Of a stretch of 64,000 nucleotides of DNA, positions 42,469-54,235 are shown piece after piece. Source of the DNA: Arbacia lixula (lineage: Eukaryota; Echinodermata; Echinoidea; Arbacioida; Arbaciidae); NCBI GenBank assembly GCA_963669155.1, contig OZ022591.1:19443422-19507421 (forward strand), given 5' to 3'. Within the stretch, counting starts at the first letter, position 1. Each line of letters starts with the position of its first letter. The notes under the pieces were generated by a model. It worked only from the letters and a program-made list of their open reading frames with translations. It did not search any database and had not been told where the DNA came from. The translations under genes and the position numbers were made by a program.

Positions 42469-44169
42469 TTAAGGGCATTGACCACGTCTAGTGCAGGCTC
42501 GCTGGTGGCTGACAAGGCCGATTCGTGACAGGCACACTCGGCCACAGCGGCTGCAGGGGAATGATGAATCCAGGGTTTGTGCTTTGGCAACACGGTTCTT
42601 CCTCCTACTGCGCTTCTCCTCGAGGGTAGCCCTACGGTTGCTCTCAAAGGAGGAGACTGACTGGTGAACGGCGTGTCGCCATGCCCCTCGGTCAGCGGCA
42701 AGGGCTGTCCACTGTCGATGGTCGATGTGGCAGGCAGACAGGGATTTTTTCAGAGAGTCTTTGTATCTCTTCTTTGGTGCTCCTCTGTCACGGTGCCCGG
42801 TGGAGAGTTCACCATAGAGGACGATCTTGGTTAGGCAGTGATCCTCCATTCTGGAGACATGCCCTGCCCAGCGCAGCTGCGTTTTCATCAGCATGGCCTC
42901 GACACTTGGAATCCCCGCTTGTTGAAGCACTTCAACGTTAGTGATGTAGTCGCTCCAGTGGATGTTGAGGATGGAGCGGAGACACCGTTGGTGGAAACGT
43001 TCCAGGAGTCTTAGGTGGTGTCTGTAAGTGACCCATGACTCGGAACCATACAGGAGGGTGGTTAGTACCACAGCTCTGTACACACTGATCTTTGAGGCTT
43101 TCTTCAGGTGCTTGTTGTTCCAGACACGACTGTGGAGTCTGCCAAAAGCACTGCTTGCCTTTGCCAGTCTGTTGTCCACCTCTTTGTTGATTCTTGCATC
43201 AGAGGAGATGGTGCATCCCAGGTAGGTGAACTGTTGGACTGCCTTCAGTCCCGTCTCACCAATTGCGATGTGGGGTGGGCAGTACGCTTCCTGGGGGGCG
43301 GGCTGGTGGAGAACCTCTGTCTTCTTCAGGCTGACTTCGAGACCAAAGAGTTGGGAAGCCTCTGCGAAGCAGGATGTTACCCTTTGCAGGGCGGTCTCAG
43401 TGGGAGTTATGAGGGCGGCATCGTCAACAAAGAGTAACTCCCGAATCAGTTGCTCTTGGGTCTTGGTGTGGGCCTGTAGGCGTCGTAAGTTGAACAGGTT
43501 ACCATCAGTGCGGTATCGAAGGTAGATGCCATCTTCGTCACCGAGGTCTTCCGTGGCCCGTTGAAGCATCATGCTGAAGAAGATAGTGAAGAGAGTTGGT
43601 GCGAGGACGCAGCCTTGCTTCACCCCGTTGATGATCGGAAAAGGTTCCGAGAGGTCGTTGCTGTTTCTGACCTGACCACGTTGATCTTCATGCAGCTGCA
43701 TGAGCATGCTGAGGAACTTTGGAGGACAGCCAAGACGCCCCAGGATTTGCCACAGGCCTTTTCTGCTCACAATATCGAAGGCCTTCGTCAGGTCTACAAA
43801 GGTGACGTATAGACCCTTGTTTTGTTCGCGGCATTTTTCTTGGAGCTGCCTGAGCACGAAGACCATGTCGGTGGTACCTCTGTTCGATCTAAAGCCGCAC
43901 TGGCTCTCTGGGAGGTGGAGTTCTGCCACAGCAGGCACCAGTCTGTTGAGAAGAACTCTTGCTAGGATTTTGCCTGCAACGGAGAGGAGAGTTATCCCCC
44001 GGTAGTTTGAACAGTCAGACTTTTCACCTTTGTTCTTGTACAGGGTGATGATAACAGCGTCTCGGAGGTCTTGCGGTAGCTTTCCCTGTTCCCAGCAGCA
44101 TAGGAAGAGGTCGTGAAGTTTGGAGTGCAATGCTGCTCCTCCGTGCTTCCAAATTTCTGGCCTTGCCAC
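42469..44169 (-). CDS. LINE ORF2, C-terminal part: reverse transcriptase and zinc finger
   Basis: Begins in frame at PEIWKHGGAALHSKL and carries reverse transcriptase landmarks YKNKGEKSDCSNYRGI, TDMVFVLRQLQEKCRE, FVDLTKAFDIVSR, INGVKQGCVLAPTLF and the catalytic box LLFVDDAALI (FVDD variant). It is followed by LYGSESWVTYRHHLRLLE, LRWAGHVSRMED and a terminal C2HC-like finger CSRCGRVCLSRIGLVSHQ. No internal stops across 566 residues. A family close to common invertebrate endonuclease-reverse transcriptases; the clade is not certain. Confidence 0.92.
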   Translation of the reverse strand: MARPEIWKHGGAALHSKLHDLFLCCWEQGKLPQDLRDAVIITLYKNKGEKSDCSNYRGITLLSVAGKILARVLLNRLVPAVAELHLPESQCGFRSNRGTTDMVFVLRQLQEKCREQNKGLYVTFVDLTKAFDIVSRKGLWQILGRLGCPPKFLSMLMQLHEDQRGQVRNSNDLSEPFPIINGVKQGCVLAPTLFTIFFSMMLQRATEDLGDEDGIYLRYRTDGNLFNLRRLQAHTKTQEQLIRELLFVDDAALITPTETALQRVTSCFAEASQLFGLEVSLKKTEVLHQPAPQEAYCPPHIAIGETGLKAVQQFTYLGCTISSDARINKEVDNRLAKASSAFGRLHSRVWNNKHLKKASKISVYRAVVLTTLLYGSESWVTYRHHLRLLERFHQRCLRSILNIHWSDYITNVEVLQQAGIPSVEAMLMKTQLRWAGHVSRMEDHCLTKIVLYGELSTGHRDRGAPKKRYKDSLKKSLSACHIDHRQWTALAADRGAWRHAVHQSVSSFESNRRATLEEKRSRRKNRVAKAQTLDSSFPCSRCGRVCLSRIGLVSHQRACTRRGQCP

Positions 44170-45619
44170 ACTTCAGCTGGTTTGTGGCTTTGATGACCTC
44201 TTCAAGGGTCGGCGCTTCGTCCAGCTCTTCTTTCACAGGCTGCTGAGGGATCTGCTGGATCGCAGGTTTGTCTACAGAGCGATCGGCACTGAAGAGGGTC
44301 TGGAAATGTTCTGCCCAGCGGTTCAGGATGGAGGCCTTATCAGTGAGGAGTGCCTGGCCGTCTGTACTGCGCAGGGGGCTAACCACTTGGTGCGAGGGGC
44401 CGTAGACTGCCTTTAAAGCTTCGTAGAAGCCCCTGTAGTCACCAGTGTCGGCGCAAAGCTGCGTTTTCTTGGCGAGGTTGGTCCACCACTCATTCTGGAT
44501 GATCCGCAGCTTGCGCTGGAGGTTGCTGCATTCAAAACGGAAGGCAGATTTCTTCACAGGACATGATGGTTGTGCAAGGTGGGCCTGGTGGGCAGATCTC
44601 TTCTTCGCCAGCAGTTGTTGGATTTCTTTGTCGTTTTCGTCAAACCAGTCTTTGTTCTTCTTTGTCGAGAGTCCTAAGACTTCTTTAGAGGACTTTAGGA
44701 TGGCGGTTTTCAGGGTGGCCCAAAGCGTCTCAGGACAGGGGTCCGTGATAGAGTCTGAATCTTCCAACTTCGACTGAAGATTGGATTGGAAGTTGGCTTT
44801 CACTTCAGCTGACTTCAGGCTGCCGACCTGGAGTTTCCTCCTGGGGGGACCTCCTCCTTTTGGCTTGGGCTTGAAGTGAAGGTTCAGCTTGCATCGCACA
44901 AGTCGGTGGTCTGTGTGACATTCTGCGCTGGGCAGCACTCTGGTGTGCAAAACATCTCTGAGGTTACGTTGGCGCACTAGGACATAGTCTAAGAGGTGCC
45001 AATGTTTGGATCGAGGATGCATCCAGGTTGTCTTGAGACTGTCTTTCTGCTGGAAAGTGGTGTTGGTGACTGTAAACTGCAGGTCTGCGCAGAATTCTAG
45101 CAAGAGATGCCCGTTGTCGTTGCAGTTCTCAACGCCATGTTTCCCAAGAACTCCTTTCCAGGCTTCTGAATCCTGGCCCACTCTGGCATTGAAGTCGCCA
45201 AGGATAGCAACTTTGTCATCTGCAGGGGTGTTCCGTACTAGATTGCGCAGGTCTGTGTAGAATTTGTCCGCAGGGTCCGCTTGAAGGGTCGTAGCATACA
45301 CACTGAAGAGAGTAACAAACTGCTTCTTTCTCAGTGGTAGGCGCATGGAGATGATGCGGTCGGAGTGAGCTGATGGTAAGTTCTCCAACTTTGAGACTAT
45401 GGTGTTCTTGATCATGAAGCCCACCCCTGAAAGACGTCGTTCTCCCCGGGGCTTGCCTGACCAGTAGAGGGTGTAGCCTGCGCCTTGCTCTTTGAGGCTG
45501 CCTGTGTCTGGAAAGCGGATTTCGCTGAGGGCAGCGATGTCGATGTTCAGGCGGGAGAGTTCATGCACAACTAAGGCTGAGCGTCTTTGAGGACGGTTAC
45601 TCTCCGCTGTATTTAGCAT
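44024..45619 (-). CDS. LINE ORF2, N-terminal part: APE-type endonuclease
   Basis: Shows the endonuclease landmarks LSEIRFPDTG, FSVYATT, ILGDFNARVG and ECHTDHRLVRCK, then a lysine-rich spacer with KKNKDWFDENDKEI, and the approach to the reverse transcriptase (EEVIKATNQLKCGKA). The frame is lost right after KCGKA at about 44150, where related proteins continue into a GPDG-type motif; a short deletion there put the rest in another frame. The last ~40 residues of this frame are therefore out-of-frame noise. The Met at 45619 is internal to the domain, so the true start lies upstream. Confidence 0.9.
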   Translation of the reverse strand: MLNTAESNRPQRRSALVVHELSRLNIDIAALSEIRFPDTGSLKEQGAGYTLYWSGKPRGERRLSGVGFMIKNTIVSKLENLPSAHSDRIISMRLPLRKKQFVTLFSVYATTLQADPADKFYTDLRNLVRNTPADDKVAILGDFNARVGQDSEAWKGVLGKHGVENCNDNGHLLLEFCADLQFTVTNTTFQQKDSLKTTWMHPRSKHWHLLDYVLVRQRNLRDVLHTRVLPSAECHTDHRLVRCKLNLHFKPKPKGGGPPRRKLQVGSLKSAEVKANFQSNLQSKLEDSDSITDPCPETLWATLKTAILKSSKEVLGLSTKKNKDWFDENDKEIQQLLAKKRSAHQAHLAQPSCPVKKSAFRFECSNLQRKLRIIQNEWWTNLAKKTQLCADTGDYRGFYEALKAVYGPSHQVVSPLRSTDGQALLTDKASILNRWAEHFQTLFSADRSVDKPAIQQIPQQPVKEELDEAPTLEEVIKATNQLKCGKARNLEARRSSIALQTSRPLPMLLGTGKATARPPRRCYHHPVQEQR

Positions 45620-45839
45620 GGTCCTGATGTTCCAGCATGCCAGATTGAGTCTAGTTGCACCTTTAGGGGCAGGTGCGGAGCCACTACACTTTGAAGTTGT
45701 TCGACCGCTTGGAAGATGCCCGTTGACTGTGTATAACCCTATGGACTTTCCATTTTATGTAAATACTTTTCTACTAAGTATCATTGTTTCAATTAGTGTT
45801 ATTAATTACCACACCCAAATAGCAAACAACGTTTGACGA

Positions 45840-46960
45840 AAAACAAAGAAATACATAAGAAAATTTTTCTTTCAGGAATTAATAAGGGAGTTATTGATGG
45901 AGACATTTGTACCAAAAATTGCTATTCCTGAGGCTTTATTTAGTGAGAAATACCAAAATCTATGATTTCTCTCATAAATTACCATAAATTAATTAATTTA
46001 AAAAAATGAAAGGGTTTTTCGTTTATTTAGCTTTTCTTGACGCTTGTGCAAAATTTTAAGGCAATCGGGCGACCAGTGGTCGAGATCTCGGGGGGGGGGG
46101 GGGGGCCATAATGGCCCAATAATCACCCAATAATTACAAGTACAACTCATGACATATTTTTTGAAGAAACACCTGGATGAAGATGTGATATTATAACTTC
46201 ACTTTTCTTGTGGTGTTTTCATTATTTTGGTATCCTGAATTTCCTTTTCTTCTCAAAGAGTTCGTTACCAGTAAGATGAAACATGGTGGAAAATGTTTTT
46301 AGTCTGAGCATTCCATCTGTCCCCCATCTCTAATCCATCGCCAAAATAGCATAACATCATGCTGTACATTGTCATTTCAACCCGCTTACTACAGGAACCG
46401 GGTACACCTGGGTTCCAGAAACGTATCAGCCTAAGCTTGTGTTTTAAGTCTATTTTAAATACTTTTCCATTATATATGAATGTTGTTGGTATGTGCAATC
46501 AGTATATGTACTTCAATTGTTAAGCTATAGTTTATGATCATACTTGTTGAACTTAATTGTAGAAAATTTGTTGAAGAAGGATTTTGATAAGCATTGTATA
46601 TATGTATATCTATCTCTGAAAGAAGTCTTCATATCACAGTACATATCTTGGCTTCTTGCATGCACTAGGGGCATTTTAGTAACAATGCAAAATATCCAGT
46701 GGACACAATGGCAGCACTCGTGAACAAACAATTATGATCAATGTTCACCCTTTGTTTATGAATAATGTGCTAATGTGGCTTGGTAGTCCCAAATAATCTT
46801 GTTTCTGGCTGTGAGTGCTGGTCTAACATTTTTTAGTATAGGCTAGGCTAACTTATCGGCTGGGCCTATGGGCTGCGGTTGCACTGGACCTGTTCTTAGG
46901 TATTCACTGACTGGATCCCACATTTTGTGCTGCACAATCCAATCAGAATCCATAAAAATC
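45840..46960. other. No recognisable gene
   Basis: AT-rich, with a poly-G run at 46091-46105. No exon-like frame. Confidence 0.5.
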
Positions 46961-46963
46961 CAA

Positions 46964-47213
46964 CTTTCTCCTTTGTCATCCAAGAAAATAAGTTGTTTCA
47001 GGCAACTCTCTGAACAAATCAAATCCACGTTTCCTAAATTTGTTATGTTTGTGGGTTTACTTCAGCCGAATGATGACAAATAAAATCTTACTTTCTCCTT
47101 TGTCATCCAAGAAAATAAGTTGTTTCAGGCAACTCTCTGAACAAATCAAATCCACGTTTCCTAAATTTGTTATGTTTGTGGGTTTACTTCAGCCGAATGA
47201 TGACAAATAAAAT
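46964..47213 (+). repeat. Exact 123-bp tandem duplication
   Basis: 46964-47086 and 47091-47213 are identical as far as I can check by eye, separated by CTTA. Begins CTTTCTCCTTTGTCATCC and ends ATGATGACAAATAAAAT. Identity suggests a very recent event or an assembly artefact. Confidence 0.9.
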
Positions 47214-47723
47214 GTAAGAGTATGTCAGTGTTTACTTCTTTATCAATTACGTTGCAGTCCCTGATCAATGTATGTGAACAATGCAAATGGAGATGGTTGT
47301 GTAATCTTTAGTCGGTGATTTCAGACCTTAATTGTGATAGTCCACATTTCATACTCCCTATATAACAAGTGATGAATCCTGTTTTCTGATTGGGTGACAG
47401 TTATTGGAGAGATGCCACATGTCACATAATTCTTGAGAAACGTGCTCACGCTGTCCATGTTACTTAAAAGCAGCACTGTCAGTGAAAGGAGAGTAAGAGT
47501 TTTGCTTTGGAAAGAAACATGCTCGGTTGAAATATCGAAATATTTCAATTATTTATAATTACAGGTAATAGTATGTGATATCAATGTTAATATATGTATA
47601 AAACAATTCTGGAAATAAGTCATCTTTAGCCAGCAGTAATCTGGAAACAATGCTCTGACCCTCCGGTTGTGCCTCAGACCATCTTCTATTGCCCAATGCC
47701 GTGCATGATTTGCTGGTCACTGT

Positions 47724-47927
47724 CATCGTGTGATCGATCAAGTAGTCTCAGACGTCACATGTTGGAAATTACCGTGCCAAAAAGGGGTCGTCGTCCCCTT
47801 AACTTACATTGATGTGATTGCTCGAGACATCCAGCAGGATCCATCTGACATCCCCAACTTTATAAACACAAACAGGGACATTTGGCGCTACATGGTGAAC
47901 AGGATCTCGGCTGCAGCCGTTAAATAG
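47724..47927 (+). CDS. Unrecognised coding-like stretch
   Basis: An open frame with balanced composition ending in TAG: segments VTCWKLPCQKGVVVPLTYID, VIARDIQQDPSDIPN and NRDIWRYMVNRISAAAVK. It does not look like shadow or low-complexity sequence. I do not recognise the family. It could be the last exon of a transposon protein or a host exon. No convincing acceptor was fixed (a CAAG precedes TAGTCTCAG at about 47740). Confidence 0.3.
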   Translation, partial: HRVIDQVVSDVTCWKLPCQKGVVVPLTYIDVIARDIQQDPSDIPNFINTNRDIWRYMVNRISAAAVK

Positions 47928-48509
47928 ATAGTGCCTCAGGATCATAGCATGGTTGTGAGAGCACCTTGTGTTTACAGTTTGATCTATATAATTCACAGCA
48001 ATTTATATTTGCATACAATTATACACAGCTTACAGTGTTTGAATCCTTGGTAGAGATGGATGTAGTTCTTGTCATTTTACATGTGATGGATATATATCTT
48101 AATTATCACAATCACAGGATTAGTCCCACCGAAGGCTTCAAGAGTCAAAAGCTTCAAATGAAAAGAGAGGAAGCCAAGAGTTAGGTTGATCTCGCAGATT
48201 AAACAATAAGGAGTGTTACATAGCACAACTGTCAGTGGTTTTACATAAAGGCGGAAGAAGGTGAAATATGCAGCCTCATAAACATTTTATATCAAATACA
48301 CTTATTTTTATCTTAAGAGTTATCCTCGACTATGTTCTTAATAAATCATTTTATCCATCAAACAAAATGTGTGTAGAGCCTCATGTGTAAAGCTGCATAC
48401 TGTGTTGTTCTATAACTAAACTGTAACTCACCAGATTTGAAAATGAGAACTACCATAACAAACCGAAATGTTCTCTGCTTTAACTGCCCTAATTGACTTG
48501 ATAGTAAAC

Positions 48510-48674
48510 AAATAATCAACGTTGGTGAAGGTGATGGGATGAACTATCACTTCCGAGGCGATCTGGATGTAGCTATCTTTCCGAAGCGCAGCTGAGGAAA
48601 GATAGCGTATACATGCAGATCGCCGAGGAAGTGATAGTTCCGTCTCATTGCCTGAAACCAAAAGTTGATTATTT
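48510..48674. repeat. Long hairpin with GAAGCGCAGCTGA centre
   Basis: The arms AAATAATCAACGTT... and ...AAAAGTTGATTATTT pair through GGTGAAGGTGATGGGA, GAACTATCACTTCC, GGCGATCTG and GATAGC/GCTATC words. Likely a non-autonomous element. Confidence 0.75.
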
Positions 48675-48779
48675 GATTTATATTCCACATCTGAAACCAA
48701 CTATCTATACCAAAAATGACAATTTGACGTACAAAAGTAATGTTTACTTCTCTACCTAACCCCGAGCCGCTGCCATGGG

Positions 48780-48865
48780 GAACACGCGTTAGGATGCGCG
48801 TTAATTAGGACGCGCATTATGACGCGCGTTTAATTAGGACGCGCATTATGACGCACGTTTGGACG
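48780..48865 (+). repeat. 29-bp tandem repeat rich in GACGCGC words
   Basis: AATTAGGACGCGCATTATGA then CGCGCGTTT repeats twice, preceded by a partial unit (GATGCGCGTTAATTAGG). Confidence 0.8.
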
Positions 48866-48869
48866 GGTA

Positions 48870-50860
48870 AATGGGAGCTGATAGTCCGAGTGTAACGCAC
48901 TTTTATTTCGCGCGTACTCAAAATATCAATCACGCATTAGGACTGTGAGGAGTGAAGAGATCAGCGAAACCAAAAAGTACTATCACCTAGAGTGTAACGA
49001 ACTTTTCTTCTCTGATCTGATAGGAAAAACTACGCCTCATCACGTGATCAACTCATGACCAATCATATAGCAACATTCTTAGTATGTGGAATATAACATG
49101 ACATATATCACCCTTTCATCTGCATATGATATTCATAAGCATTTACCAACTATTTGTAATGAAACTTATCCCCTTTTTGACAATCTTCAAAACTATAAAT
49201 TGAAATCTACTGATGCCAATATACTCCTGACAAGTTATCCAGTCAGCCTTTCATGATTCAAATCTACAGGGAATCCTGAAAGTGCCTTGACATTAATAAA
49301 ATTTGATCCAAATTGCATCCATCTAATACAAAACAATACACTATGATTCGTTATTCAATCACAAATCTCTAAATGATCTTATGATTCAAATTTTTCCACT
49401 GCCTCAAGTAGACACACCTTTTGCACAAGTCTCATTAATATTGCTCTGTCGAAGCAGCAGCAGATGGGTTGGTGCCAGTGGCTCTGAATCTCTCGAGTCA
49501 TCGGAAGTCGATTGGCAAACAGTAATAATGTGTTTATACTGGACAGAGCCAGGTCGTCGACCCACAGGCTTACGGGCCTTAATATTGAGTTCAATAAACT
49601 GCAAACAAGGGATGGGAGACAAGAAGACTAAAGAAGAAAATCTTCCGGTCATTTAAAAGGTTTCCACATCAGAGAGGACCTAACATAATGTGGTCAGTAG
49701 AAATTGACATAACAGGTGCCTTTTCTGACACATGTGGCAAAGATTTGTCAAACTCAGGACCTTAAATCTGAGCGAGACAGAGGTCACCTCGCTTGGCTTC
49801 CTGCAAGTAGGAAGACGTCACCGACTGAAGTGGAAGAAGTCACTGACGGAAGTGCGTAGGTGTTAACTTTAATCCAATCAAGAAGAGTTCAGAAACAAGT
49901 GCAGGAACCAATTGACACATTCTTAATGTGTCTTTTATCCGTCAGCCCCCAATGAAATGTATTGAGAATTGTCTGATTGGCCCTATATTGAGTTATATAG
50001 TAAAAGTGATTCCCCATATAAGTGTGTACAAATGTCAGTTTCCCATAGACTCGTGTCTTAATGAGCCGAATAAAACCAAGCTGCAGGAGCAAAATTAAGT
50101 CAGACCGGAGACAAATAGATATAACAATCAAGAGAGGAAACATGCTGTGTGCAGGGGTGCAACTAAGAGTTGTCAAGCGGTCTACCCCTTCGACTGATTG
50201 CAGTGGAACTTCAGTTTCTTAAACTGTGCAAACTGTCTTTGGAAACACCAACAAAGTTAGTGTTTAATTTGGGACTTACGTTCAACTTTCGAACGAGAAG
50301 ACGCTGGAGCTAGGCCTGGAGGGGCAGTAACTATCAGCGAGGACTTCACAAGTACATGTATCCATAAACCACCAAGGAAGCGATTCAACTAACGCCGATG
50401 ATATACTAAAAAACTGTACATATTGTACTTGTTATAGCCAGGTTAACGCTAACCATTGTATTGGGGTCAGAGTAGATTGTAGTGTCATTATCCATTGTCT
50501 TGTCGAAGAAGTCTGATCCCTCACAGGGTAGCGATTTGAACCCGCCCTGTGACACGTGGTTTCCAAGAAAGATTTTGATTGATAGTTACTCCAAGAAATT
50601 GTGTACATGATGTGTGTTGAATAGTGATGTTGTCAGGGAGGGACTCAATTGCATTGCTGAATAGCAAAAGTATAATTAGTTTTGTGAAGGTTTATTGAGA
50701 GCATGTTGGCATTAATCCATGTCGTTATGTATTGTATGGTTTACAGTTTCGATATATCTGGTTTGTGATGTGAGAGAAAAAAATTTGAGTCATCGAGTAT
50801 TTTGTGATGAATTGTATCGAAGGCTTTCGAAAAATTCAAAAAGATACCTACAGTGTGTAA
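48870..50860. other. No recognisable gene
   Basis: Mixed AT-rich sequence with no conserved-looking frame, splice pairs or terminal repeats that I can support. Confidence 0.45.
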
Positions 50861-50899
50861 GTTAGAGTCCAGCAACTTTGCTATTAAGATTTATATCCC

Positions 50900-51625
50900 T
50901 TCTATGAACATTCATGAGTATTCTAGGAACGTGATTGGTCAATTGATGCTCGAAGAGCTCCGGATAGTTTTCACTATTTTTTCCTGGGGAGGACTGCGCA
51001 TGCTCTATTTACTATTTTCTTCCTTGGGACTACTGCGCATGCTCTACCCGAGCGGGCGTAAATTAGTGCGCAGTGAATGCAGTGCGTGGCGCATTTACCT
51101 GGGATGAACCGATATCGAGACAGAGAAAAAAAAGGCGACTATTTTTGTTCTGTTATTGTTTTACAAAAGGAATATAAAACAAATATACCAAGCATTGAGT
51201 TCGAAAGTATAGTGAAAATTATCCATCTTCGGAGGGACTGGCATAAGTTACTATTTTTCCTTGGGGGCTTCGCCCCTCGGAAAAAAAAGTTCTATGCCAC
51301 TTCCTCCTCAGATGGATAATTTCCACTATACAATCTCACAGCTTGGTATATTTGTATACTATATTTAGATTTATATCCCTCATTAATATGTTCCAGTTCG
51401 TTGATTGGTTGAAAGGGTGTCACATGACCACAAATAGGTGAACTATTTGAAGAAAGAGAGCTTAGAGGGAAGAAAAGTACTATTTCATGACGTCAGAGGG
51501 AAAAAAGTACAATTTCGTGACGTCATGTCAAAAATAGTCTTTTCTTTACCTCTGGACTATCGATATCCGGGCTATCGGTGATCGATACAATTTTCATCAA
51601 TTCATCCCAGGTAAATGCGCGACAC
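50900..51625. repeat. Nested inverted-repeat element with CTTCGCC hairpin core
   Basis: GCGCATTTACCTGGGATGAA at 51090 is mirrored by TTCATCCCAGGTAAATGCGC at 51600. Between them a second hairpin spans about 51205-51335 (AGTGAAAATTATCCATCT against AGATGGATAATTTCCACT), with the centre GGGGGCTTCGCCCC. GCGCATGCTCTA occurs twice (50995 and 51035). Confidence 0.75.
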
Positions 51626-51864
51626 GCACAATCTACGCGATTCATTTCTTTCCAGCTGCTTTTTGGCAATTTAGCGGAAAATCATTTGCGCGCTGCCGGA
51701 ACTCCCGCGGTGTTGCGGCCGAGGTGCTACTTTAATTTCTGTTGGTTTGCTCTAGCCGCAGGAAATAACAAAACATCTGAATCGGGCTTCTGCGTTCAGA
51801 GCTTAGAGCATGGGCTCTATATTACAAGGTCCATGGTAAGGATTAAATTGATGAGCAAAGAATA

Positions 51865-52065
51865 TATTAATGAAGGATATAAAAAAAAATATTTCATGAT
51901 CTTTATTCGGGATTTTTGTGGAATCTATTGGTCCCCTATTGGAGGGCGTGCGGTACCATTTTCCCCCGACCTGCGGTCTCGGGAAATTAGTAACGCACGC
52001 CCTCCACTTAACCTCGGTGCAAATAGATTCCACAAGATCCCTCATGGTCATGAAATATTTGTATA
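51865..52065. repeat. Long hairpin with TCCCGAGACCGC/GCGGTCTCGGGA type centre
   Basis: TATTTCATGATCTTTATTCG and TGTGGAATCTATTGG on the left pair with CCTCATGGTCATGAAATATT and CAAATAGATTCCACA on the right; GGAGGGCGTGCG pairs with CGCACGCCCTCC. It falls inside a long but meaningless + strand open frame. Confidence 0.75.
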
Positions 52066-52179
52066 CTATAGCCGTATTGTGATTCACTTAGCATGTTGCA
52101 GAGAGTGCCCTGGGCCTATATTCTTATACCTTTTCACATTTCTTGATGTAATGGTTGTTATCTATGTATTCTGGACCCC

Positions 52180-52960
52180 CCCCCCCCCCCCCCCCCCCCC
52201 ACCCACCCATCCACCTACCCCGGGGGAAAAGCTGTGTCACGTGGGCACGACTGAGTGGGGCTCTCCGACCGTGTATTCATTCCTTTTGGCCAACATGCTT
52301 TCACGGTTGGTGCTCCCGCTCTTTGGACCAATCTTCCCACACACATCCGTCACGCCACTTCTCTTGACTACTTCAAATCTCTTCAAAGCCCATCTGTTTA
52401 ATTCCTACTTTCCAGCTCTGCGTGGCTCCATATTTGTCTTTTTTATAATCTATATTTCTTTCTAGTATTTCGGTTTCTTTATAGTTTGTGCCTGTACAGT
52501 CCTTTGAAACGTTCGTTTAAGCGCTACATTATACTTATTTTAACAAATATTTACATTAATGTGTTGTTCTTCTTCCATCGGAAATTCACCTTCTTACTCT
52601 CTTTCTTTCGCATTCTCTCTCTCTCTCTCTCTCCCTCTCTCTCTCTCTCATTCTCTTCTCTCTTCTAGACCTCTCTCCACCTCTTTAAACTTTCTTAGAG
52701 CCCCTTGTGGCCATCACTTTCACTTTCTCACGCTCTTCTTTCAATTGAACAGAGTTTAGAGATCGTGGCAACTTATTAATGTTCGCTTGCAGCTCGATAA
52801 TCTGTACATGTGAAACTGATGTGGCCTGGAATTCGTATGTCTGTCAGGTTACAGCTTGTCGCACTTTAAAAGAAAATCGCACCTTACCAAATAGAATGAT
52901 GTACTGATGAACAGTAACATCATGATATCCCCAGGTTCCCAGCCCCTCCACGCGTAAGAC
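52180..52960. other. Poly-C run, CT-rich microsatellite, no recognised gene
   Basis: Poly-C at 52179-52200; (CT)n at about 52613-52650 followed by further TCTC-rich sequence to 52690. Long open frames here are compositional. Confidence 0.6.
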
Positions 52961-54235
52961 AAAGTTGCAATTTTATCATTGTAAATCATCAACTATATTG
53001 TGTTACTCAGTGCTATTAAAGCGACATAGCCCTAATGAAGAAAAAAAAACACACCAACACATGTGTATCAGATGCAAAGAAGATAATGTTTAATATTTAA
53101 AAGATCGAAAGAGTGCAAACTAGTTTCACATAATTGAGAAGGAGAATCAAGCATTGGCCCCGATTAAGGAAAACATACTAGTCGTTACTATTTGGGAGAA
53201 AGATGTCATGAACATGATAACAGCTCGTAAGCAGACCAACATGAAAGCAAGCCAGAGTGAAGGCTGTATTTCTAATGGATTAACCGTCTAATTTAATAAG
53301 TGCTGTAATTTGGCACTCAGATCATGATGACATTAAAATAATGATAATTTACTATTCTTTTGTTGTACTTTCTAATCATGTATTTCTTAGTAACATGTGG
53401 TAACGATTTGTTGATACCCTTTAACACTGGAATCATCTGTGTGATGGTACAGAATATGCTCGGAAGGACAGATTCTGGAACGGGATTAGATGCATTAAGA
53501 AAAGGCTGGAAAGTAATCACAGGAATAACATACTTCAATTCAAGTAAGACCTACTTTAAATGAACAAAACCATACCCATCAAAAGATTCAATTGTTCATG
53601 GTTACAATGCAACCACGAGTTGAGACAACTTAACAGTTCAGAAAAACAAAGTTCATTACTTACTACATCTTACAGATAAATACTATTATTAGATAGATAT
53701 ATTATTAGACGAATATATATGAAGAGTTTGTCCAAAAGGGTAATCCGTGGTTGGTCAGTAACTTTTTTTCAAGCAATATGAATACACATGGTTACAACAG
53801 TAGTACCTCATTTCAGCACAACGAATTATGAACAGTGTTAATAGGCCAAATAGGACAACAATGGATCAGTAAAATTAGGTCTGAACTATTCAATAATCTG
53901 CAGATTGAAATTGATCATGTGAACGCAAGATGTGGGGTCTGTTGAAAGTGAATATTTACTGGTTTAACCATTTGTGTGCCAGACAATTGCTGCTGTATGC
54001 ATTTCGTTTGTATTGCTTGTGCGAGAATAAATCCGGTTCCAATTCAAGACCTGAACATTGTATGTATTGCCCTATCGGTATTCACTCTCTAAGAGCCAAT
54101 CAAGCATCTTTACACTAGTAATACGCATTCATATAGAGCAGTATGCATGGAGTCTGGTCGAGAAGGAGTTACATACATCATTTTTCTGAGTGGTAATGGG
54201 AGGGTTGCAACCATTGTATGTAATTGTTGAAGTTA
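52960..54235. other. 3' flank of the lectin gene, no recognised feature
   Basis: Lies downstream of the minus-strand stop at 54236. I did not identify a confident minus-strand polyadenylation signal (TTTATT on the + strand). Confidence 0.4.

Larger units (their letters stand above)
42440..45758 (-). mobile_element. Nearly full-length LINE (endonuclease + reverse transcriptase), frame broken
   Basis: Minus strand. The single ORF2 expected for this type is split into two overlapping frames (about 45755-44150 and 44169-42469). Coding similarity extends upstream of the first Met: LNLACWNIRTMLN and, before it, GLYTVNGHLPSGR are open back to a stop near 45758. The GC content and lack of scattered stops show a young copy compared with the other LINEs here. 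The exact 5' and 3' ends and target duplication were not found; the 3' end is near 42440. Confidence 0.9.

Noticed and set aside
42681-45260. Several + strand frames
   Set aside because: Shadows of the LINE coding sequence on the minus strand.
51578-52465. A 295-codon open frame on the + strand
   Set aside because: It crosses a long palindrome and a poly-C run, has no recognisable domain and its composition follows the repeats.
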